Source: Treponema sp. (GTDB lineage Bacteria; Spirochaetota; Spirochaetia; Treponematales; Treponemataceae). Taken from it: 18,489 bases of DNA. This document shows, one piece after another, positions 13,956-18,489 of this stretch (positions are counted from its first letter, which is position 1; every line of letters starts with the position of its first letter). Position numbers and translations under genes: made by a program. Where the stretch lies: the NCBI GenBank assembly GCA_004554075.1, contig SFOB01000079.1, positions 1-18,489 of the forward strand, given 5' to 3'. A model generated the notes under the pieces. That model was given only the letters and a program-made list of their open reading frames with translations, was not told the origin of the DNA and did not search any database.

Positions 13956-15295
13956 TTCTTCTCCTGCTTTTTTGCAATACAGGCTTTGCTTTTTCTCAAA
14001 GACTTCCTCTTGAAAAAATCCGTCAATTGAGGATTGTGCCGGAAGAAGGACAGAATCTTTATACTAAAACTGACATCAAATTTATTGTTACAATTCCTAC
14101 AGTTCCTCCTGCCCAGGTTCAGGTGCTTGCAGGAAACCAGCAGCAGGAAATCACCTTCCGTACCATACGAAAAATTGAAAACTATGAAGCGGAAGGAACC
14201 ACAATTGAAATCTGGTATAACTTCTCTCAAAAAGGAAACTACACTCCTTCTCCCCTGCCAGTAATGATTCAGGGAAGCAGAAGAACCATTGCCTTTGAGC
14301 CTGTTTATGTTACTGATGACCCGGCAACTATGAGCCCAAGAATTGTTCTTGTTTTTGATGACGGAACAAAAGTTTATTCAGATGACGGTAATTTTCCAAA
14401 TCCCCTGCTTACAGCAAAAACCGGAAATAAACTTGGGCTTACCGTAAACCTTCAGTATGCTACTCAACTTTTTCAATTCAACTGGGAAATTCCTAAGGAC
14501 TCAATTTTTACCTGCACAAGACAATTTGAGTTTACAGAAAACCGTTACAGAGAAAAAGTTTATTCTCATATTCTTATTCCGATTGCTTCGTTCGAATGGA
14601 CAGGGCTTGCTGAAGAAACTATTAAACTGCCTCCATTCCGTCTGAGTGCAACAGGTTATAACGGCTACAGAAGCGAACTAATAATGCCGGATGTTTATGT
14701 TCAATTTACAGAGGCAGATGAAAGCAGCAGTCTTTCGGAAGATGATGATATTTTCTCCGCAGCTTTCTTTCAGGAAGAGGAAGCAGAAGATAAAATTATT
14801 ACCTCTTCCCTTACAGATGAAGACTGCCAGAGACTTGCAGATTATTATTCCAGAGAACACATAGAGTTTTTGCTCTATCCAAAAGCAAGAAGAAACCGTA
14901 TTAATTTTGAGGAATCCTGCGGAATTATAATTTCTGAAAATCCTGTTTTCCCGGCAGTTTTCCTCTATCTTTCTTTGATACTTATTATCGCTTCGATTGT
15001 CTGCCTGATATTTGCACTCAGAAGAAAGCATAAGATCCGGGCTCTGGCTTTTGTTATTCTCCTGATTCTTGGAACCGCAATTCTGATTTTCTGTTCTGTA
15101 AAGCAGCATGAAAAATACGGTATCTGCCGCGGCTGCAAAATCTATTCAATACCACAGGAAAATGCAGATTCAGTTTCTGAAGTTGCAAGCGGAAACCGGG
15201 TTCGGATTCTTGAGAAGGCCGGTAAGTGGTACTATATTGAAATTGGTGAAAGCGGCGGATGGTGTAATACAGAAGATATTTATATAATAAAATAA
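13904..15295 (+). CDS. BatD-like membrane protein with C-terminal SH3-like domain
   Basis: This 463-residue protein starts with a cleavable-looking signal peptide (basic start, LVLLLLFCNTGFAFS, cut about residue 31). Beta-sandwich domains follow (about 35-275), as in BatD, then an acidic linker, two membrane helices (about 355-400) and a C-terminal SH3-like domain (about 415-463, ending GWCNTEDIYIIK). The large N-terminal part should be periplasmic. Position at the end of the MoxR/Bat operon supports the BatD call; sequence identity is not obvious by eye. ATG 13904 lies 52 nt inside the previous gene's end. GGAG (13886-13889) is 14 nt away, longer than normal, so start efficiency may rely on coupling. 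Confidence 0.7.
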   Translation: MEKQRIKTAFRSCRRFLVLLLLFCNTGFAFSQRLPLEKIRQLRIVPEEGQNLYTKTDIKFIVTIPTVPPAQVQVLAGNQQQEITFRTIRKIENYEAEGTTIEIWYNFSQKGNYTPSPLPVMIQGSRRTIAFEPVYVTDDPATMSPRIVLVFDDGTKVYSDDGNFPNPLLTAKTGNKLGLTVNLQYATQLFQFNWEIPKDSIFTCTRQFEFTENRYREKVYSHILIPIASFEWTGLAEETIKLPPFRLSATGYNGYRSELIMPDVYVQFTEADESSSLSEDDDIFSAAFFQEEEAEDKIITSSLTDEDCQRLADYYSREHIEFLLYPKARRNRINFEESCGIIISENPVFPAVFLYLSLILIIASIVCLIFALRRKHKIRALAFVILLILGTAILIFCSVKQHEKYGICRGCKIYSIPQENADSVSEVASGNRVRILEKAGKWYYIEIGESGGWCNTEDIYIIK

Positions 15296-15302
15296 AAGCA
15301 GA

Positions 15303-15319
15303 TACCCGGATGCCGGGTA
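15303..15319. other. Perfect hairpin between batD and the smr gene
   Basis: TACCCGG-ATG-CCGGGTA is a perfect 7-bp stem with a 3-nt loop, 7 nt after the batD stop. No T-run follows on the plus strand, so it is not a standard terminator for the operon. It may stabilise or separate the bat and smr parts of a shared mRNA. Confidence 0.5.
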
Positions 15320-15340
15320 CGACACTTGAGAGGCAGTAAT

Positions 15341-15904
15341 ATGGACATGGGCGACATTTTGAATCAATGGGATTCAATGCAGAAAAATCAGATTAAAAAA
15401 CAGAAGGAAAGCGGCAAAAATCAAACCTCTCATAAAAAAGCAAATGCGCCTACAGCCGAAGAAAAAGCCCGGGCCGCTGAAAAAGATTTTGAAGCCAAAC
15501 TGAAAGCCGATAATTCAAAGCAGATAAATCCAATGGAATTGTGGCTGCGCCGCTACGGCACTATTGATAAAGATAAAATTGCAGAAGAACAGGAATCCCG
15601 CTCAAAATTATACGACAGAAATTATCTTTTAAATATGAATCCGGAAGCAAGACTGGATCTGCATGGACTTCATCAGGACGAAGCAGAAGAAAGCCTTAAC
15701 CGTTTTATAACAGACTGCAAAGCCCGCGGCCTCCGCAAGGTTCTTATTATTCACGGAAAAGGAATTCATTCTACCGGCTCAGACCCGGTTCTTGGAGAAC
15801 TGGTACGCCGCTTCATTGAGCGCGATAAACGCTGCGGTGCTTCCGGCCACCCTAAAACAAAGGCAGAAGGCGGAAGCGGTGCAACCTGGGTTTTGCTCAA
15901 ATAA
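15341..15904 (+). CDS. Smr-domain protein
   Basis: The protein is about 187 residues. The N-terminal 95 residues are charged and Lys/Glu/Ala-rich, probably helical or disordered (KKQKESGKNQ, EEKARAAEKDFEAKL). The C-terminal Smr domain (about 105-187) carries the family motifs LDLHG and IHGKGIH, followed by LGELVRRFI and a Gly-rich GGSGATWVLLK end. Smr domains are nucleases or nucleic-acid binders found in MutS2 and in stand-alone proteins linked to repair or ribosome rescue. The role here is not clear. ATG 15341 has GAGAGG (15328-15333) 7 nt upstream, better than an in-frame TTG at 15326. Its end overlaps the opposing gene by 8 nt. Confidence 0.85.
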   Translation: MDMGDILNQWDSMQKNQIKKQKESGKNQTSHKKANAPTAEEKARAAEKDFEAKLKADNSKQINPMELWLRRYGTIDKDKIAEEQESRSKLYDRNYLLNMNPEARLDLHGLHQDEAEESLNRFITDCKARGLRKVLIIHGKGIHSTGSDPVLGELVRRFIERDKRCGASGHPKTKAEGGSGATWVLLK

Positions 15905-16943
15905 GACTTAAAAAACATTTTAAAGGCAAGTGATCCGAGCAGCCTTCTCCGGTATAAATTTTAAATGCTAAAGGAATCCCCTCTTCATCTGCAAGGGGAG
16001 AGTCTGTCACAGTGGTAAAGCCGGAAAGTTCAAGAGCTCCATAAATCATAATATTATCAATCCGCTCCCATTCTCCATTGTAATAATAACTGCCTGTCTC
16101 CTGTGCAAATTCTCCGTTTTTCCGGAACCAGGGAGACCAGGCAATAAGTTCTCCGGAACTGCCCCGTAAAAGAGTATTTGTTTTCTTTGAGTCAGAAGTC
16201 TGCAAAACAAAATCCTCTGCGCTACGGTTAAAGTCTCCGCACATTACAAGAGCCGAATCCGGACCTGCCTCAAAAGCCCTTTCCGCAAGAACCAGTTCCT
16301 GCCAGTCCCGCCAGATTTCCGTCTCTTCTTCCCCTCCCGATTTTGATTTCCAGTGATTAACAAAAAGGTCAAGCTCTCGCCCACCAGTGTTCAAGGTTAC
16401 CTGCATAATGGGCCGCGACGAAGGCTGTCCTTCCTTTTGATTTCTGATATCAAGAGAATGTGTTCTTAAGCTGCAGATTTCATAACGGGAAAAAACAGCA
16501 CAGCCGATTGCACTTCCACTTTCTTTTGCAAAGCAGGCATACTTCCAGGATTTTTTATTATCCCAGGCCCCTGCTGCAAGTGTATTTGCTATGTCCTGAA
16601 CTACAGCTTCATTTTCAATTTCTTCCATCACAAAAATATCCGGATTCAAGGAAGTCATTACCTCACAAAGCTTATTCAGTCTTTTTACATATTTTTCTTT
16701 TGTCCAGCGTTCTGAGTTTTTAAAATCCTTGTACTCGGTCCCGGATGTTGATGCATCAAAAAAAGTCTGAACATTCCAGCAGACAAGAGAAACTTTTCTG
16801 CTGCCATCACCTTTATTCCCCGAATCGCCGCTTCTTCTGAAAGCAGAATCTTTTACAAACTGATTACTACAGCTGCAAAGTATTTCAAAAAATAACAGAA
16901 GAGCAGAAATCTGACACAGCCTTTTCAATTCCATTTTTTTCAT
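15897..16943 (-). CDS. Endonuclease/exonuclease/phosphatase-family lipoprotein
   Basis: This 348-residue protein has a lipoprotein-type leader (LLLFFEILCSC, probable lipidated Cys25) and an EEP (DNase I-like) fold. Motifs are VCWNVQTFFD with Asn57, FVMEEIEN with the metal-binding Glu at about 108, VNHWKSKSGG, the catalytic block CGDFNRSAEDF, and a C-terminal GCSDHLPL supplying Asp-His. The active-site set appears complete. The leader implies it works outside the cytoplasm, for example on nucleic acid as nutrient or on phosphorylated substrates. An excellent ribosome site AGGAGGT (16949-16955) lies 5 nt before ATG 16943. It lies downstream of a DNA methyltransferase gene in the same direction, but the 91-nt gap and export signal argue against a restriction-modification pair. 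Confidence 0.85.
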   Translation of the reverse strand: MKKMELKRLCQISALLLFFEILCSCSNQFVKDSAFRRSGDSGNKGDGSRKVSLVCWNVQTFFDASTSGTEYKDFKNSERWTKEKYVKRLNKLCEVMTSLNPDIFVMEEIENEAVVQDIANTLAAGAWDNKKSWKYACFAKESGSAIGCAVFSRYEICSLRTHSLDIRNQKEGQPSSRPIMQVTLNTGGRELDLFVNHWKSKSGGEEETEIWRDWQELVLAERAFEAGPDSALVMCGDFNRSAEDFVLQTSDSKKTNTLLRGSSGELIAWSPWFRKNGEFAQETGSYYYNGEWERIDNIMIYGALELSGFTTVTDSPLADEEGIPLAFKIYTGEGCSDHLPLKCFLSLI

Positions 16944-16948
16944 AGAAA

Positions 16949-16955
16949 ACCTCCT
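16949..16955 (-). promoter_or_regulatory. Full-consensus ribosome binding site for the EEP lipoprotein
   Basis: AGGAGGT on the minus strand, 5 nt from ATG 16943. It is the strongest Shine-Dalgarno match in the window and fixes the start. It contrasts with moxR and metH, which have none. Confidence 0.8.
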
Positions 16956-17034
16956 ATGTTAAAATAGAACTGATATGCGATTTTTATCACTTTTCTGGAA
17001 AATTTCTTAAAAAAAATGTGATTTTTCAGGATTT

Positions 17035-18237
17035 TTATCTTTTTTCTACAAGGAAGAGAAATTCTTTTACATGAATGTCGCGGCCGCTTAAATTTCTTGA
17101 ACCGCGAAAAGCGTTGTAATCAGCTTCAAGTACATCAACCTTTCCGCAGGAAGAAAGAAGTTCAATCATTTCATCCTTTGGAATAAAGCCTTCAGAGTTA
17201 AAAGATACAAGGACATAGCGGGCACGAACATTTCTTACCAGGTCAACAAAGACTTCTGCTACGCGGCGTTTTTTATTGTAGTCAGAGCGGTTCCAGTCCT
17301 TTGGGATTCCAGAAACCCGGCTTATCCTTTCTGTATCCGGCTTTTTATAATCGGCAATAAGATTAAGCATAAAATAATTTGAGCCGTAAGGATGCTGATT
17401 ATATGGCGGATCAAAATATGCTAAGTCAAAAACTCCGTTTGTGGTAAAGGCTTTGTCGTAAAGGGAAGGATCCTGAACAAGAGCATTTGCATCGCAGCTG
17501 AAGACCCGGCTCTTACAGTCAAAGTTTGAGAAAACCGGAAAAGGCAGACTTATTTTTCCACGGATCCTGGAAAGTGCATTGCGGCCGTTTCCGCCAAACT
17601 GACCGGTTCCGGTTTTTGAGTTTTTATAAAAGCCTTTAAAGATGCCTGCAGTATTTGCATGAATTGAAGCTTCGGAAAGCAAAGGTGCAATAAAAAAATC
17701 ACGGAGCTCTGGCTCAAGTTCTTTTTCTATGAGCAGGCGGGCAATGTCCAGATAGGCAGCATTATAAGGCGTATAAAAACAGCGCTCACCTTTTTCAATC
17801 TGCTCTTCACTTGCCGGGGCATAAAGTTCAGAAATAAACCCGGCCTTCTTAAATCCTTCAGGAGTCTTTTCCAGAGAAGCCATTTTACGATCAATTTTTT
17901 TGCAGAGATTCTGATGCAGGCTTTGCAGGCCTTCAATATCAATTTTAGATTTATTACTTAAATAGCAGCGGTTTATTATGCAGGAATAATTTTCAAGGTC
18001 ATTAACTGTAACTGCACTGGAAAACTGCTTGAGATAGCGGCTTACAATACCGCTGCCCGCAAAGAGATCAAGGCAGGTAATTTTACTTTCTGTCTGCCCG
18101 CTGCCTGCAAGACGCTTTTGTACTTCGGCTACACCACTTCCAATAAAGTCCAAAAGAGCGCGTTTATTTCCTATGTAGGTAATCAGCTGATTCTGAAGAA
18201 AGTCTGGATTTTCAGTCAATTTCAAAGCCAGCCCCAA
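17035..18237 (-). CDS. D12-class N6-adenine DNA methyltransferase
   Basis: The protein is about 400 residues. Motif X is ITYIGNKRALL (19-29), motif I (AdoMet binding) is CLDLFAGSG (55-63), and the catalytic motif IV is YFDPPY (274-279), in the D12/Dam alpha order. The long segment 100-240 between them would be the target recognition region. It should transfer a methyl group from AdoMet to adenine in a specific DNA site. No restriction endonuclease gene is visible nearby, so it is either an orphan regulator or protective enzyme or its partner lies elsewhere. It overlaps the end of aroA by 26 nt. The best start is TTG 18237, with no ATG nearby and a weak ribosome site, implying coupling to aroA translation. 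Confidence 0.88.
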   Translation of the reverse strand: MGLALKLTENPDFLQNQLITYIGNKRALLDFIGSGVAEVQKRLAGSGQTESKITCLDLFAGSGIVSRYLKQFSSAVTVNDLENYSCIINRCYLSNKSKIDIEGLQSLHQNLCKKIDRKMASLEKTPEGFKKAGFISELYAPASEEQIEKGERCFYTPYNAAYLDIARLLIEKELEPELRDFFIAPLLSEASIHANTAGIFKGFYKNSKTGTGQFGGNGRNALSRIRGKISLPFPVFSNFDCKSRVFSCDANALVQDPSLYDKAFTTNGVFDLAYFDPPYNQHPYGSNYFMLNLIADYKKPDTERISRVSGIPKDWNRSDYNKKRRVAEVFVDLVRNVRARYVLVSFNSEGFIPKDEMIELLSSCGKVDVLEADYNAFRGSRNLSGRDIHVKEFLFLVEKR

Positions 18238-18489
18238 TTTTATTCATGATTTCAAAGAAATGCGGGAAGGTAACACTGCACCACTCTGCCTCTTTTACAG
18301 TAACCTCTTCTCCTTCTTTAAGTCCAAGTCCAAGACACGCCAAAGACATTACAATGCGGTGATCCTTATATGATTCAACTTCGCCGCCATGAAGGTTGCG
18401 GCCTCCATCTCCATAAACGACAAGACGATCGCCTTCATCAACTATATGGGCTCCAAGTTTTGTAAGCTCGCTTGTCATTGCCTTAATGC
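18212..18489 (-). CDS. aroA: 3-phosphoshikimate 1-carboxyvinyltransferase, C-terminal part (cut by window edge)
   Basis: About 92 residues of the C-terminus are in the window. IKAMTSELTKLGA, then GDRLVVYG, VESYKDHRIVMSLACLGLGL and the EWCSVTFPHFFEIMNKIGA end match EPSP synthase, whose conserved Asp-His-Arg (DHR) is the family's C-terminal signature. The enzyme joins PEP to shikimate-3-phosphate in the shikimate pathway. The gene begins beyond 18489. It ends in TGA at 18212-18214, inside the methyltransferase gene. Confidence 0.9.
   Translation of the reverse strand, partial: IKAMTSELTKLGAHIVDEGDRLVVYGDGGRNLHGGEVESYKDHRIVMSLACLGLGLKEGEEVTVKEAEWCSVTFPHFFEIMNKIGAGFEID

Noticed and set aside
14678..15109. 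143-codon minus-strand open frame inside the BatD-like gene
   Set aside because: It is a shadow of a gene with signal peptide, membrane helices and operon context. No ribosome site.
15303..15319. Hairpin after batD as a rho-independent terminator
   Set aside because: No T-run follows on the plus strand. It is kept only as a hairpin.
15897..18237. Methyltransferase plus EEP nuclease as a restriction-modification system
   Set aside because: The nuclease has a lipoprotein leader and a general DNase I-like fold, so it acts outside the cytoplasm. The genes are not coupled.
1..18489. CRISPR arrays, tRNA genes, transposase genes
   Set aside because: No regularly spaced repeats, cloverleaf sequences or transposase motifs were seen on either strand.

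Overview
The window looks like chromosomal DNA of a spirochaete of the genus Treponema, probably a gut or rumen type of moderate GC. The evidence is the 5' end of a 16S rRNA gene at the left edge on the minus strand, a MoxR/DUF58/Bat operon with the spirochaete layout, many lipoprotein-type leaders, and AT-rich intergenic DNA. The genus is inferred from rRNA wording and gene style, without a database search.

Layout. Bases 1-64 are the 5' end of 16S rRNA (minus), with a structured leader and a strong promoter (-35 TTGACA, -10 TATATT) up to about 335. Divergent from it are two TldD/TldE-type peptidase subunits (509-3157), separated by a GC-rich palindromic repeat. Next is a short-form methionine synthase, metH (3201-5747), which carries two further copies of the same repeat in frame at its two domain junctions. 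Converging on metH is a minus-strand pair: a class I/II aminotransferase (7030-8322) overlapping a solute-binding lipoprotein (5751-7043). The divergent region 8323-8692 holds a promoter for each side and a 171-bp imperfect palindrome.

From 8693 a plus-strand operon runs to about 15295: MoxR AAA+ ATPase, DUF58 protein, a single-pass membrane protein, a BatA-BatB-TPR fusion and a BatD-like protein with a C-terminal SH3-like domain. Together these should form an envelope-associated MoxR/vWA machine. An Smr-domain protein follows. On the minus strand are a secreted endonuclease/exonuclease/phosphatase-family lipoprotein, an orphan D12-class adenine DNA methyltransferase and the C-terminal part of aroA, cut by the window edge.

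The two most notable points are these. (1) A family of roughly 72-80-bp GC-rich palindromic elements occurs three times here, twice as stop-free peptide insertions inside metH. (2) The BatA-BatB-TPR reading frame has no ATG, GTG, TTG or CTG for its first 315 bases although conserved BatA sequence is already being encoded. A U-UUU-UUC slippery heptamer lies where the upstream gene's frame overlaps it, so recoding, a rare start codon or an indel must be considered.
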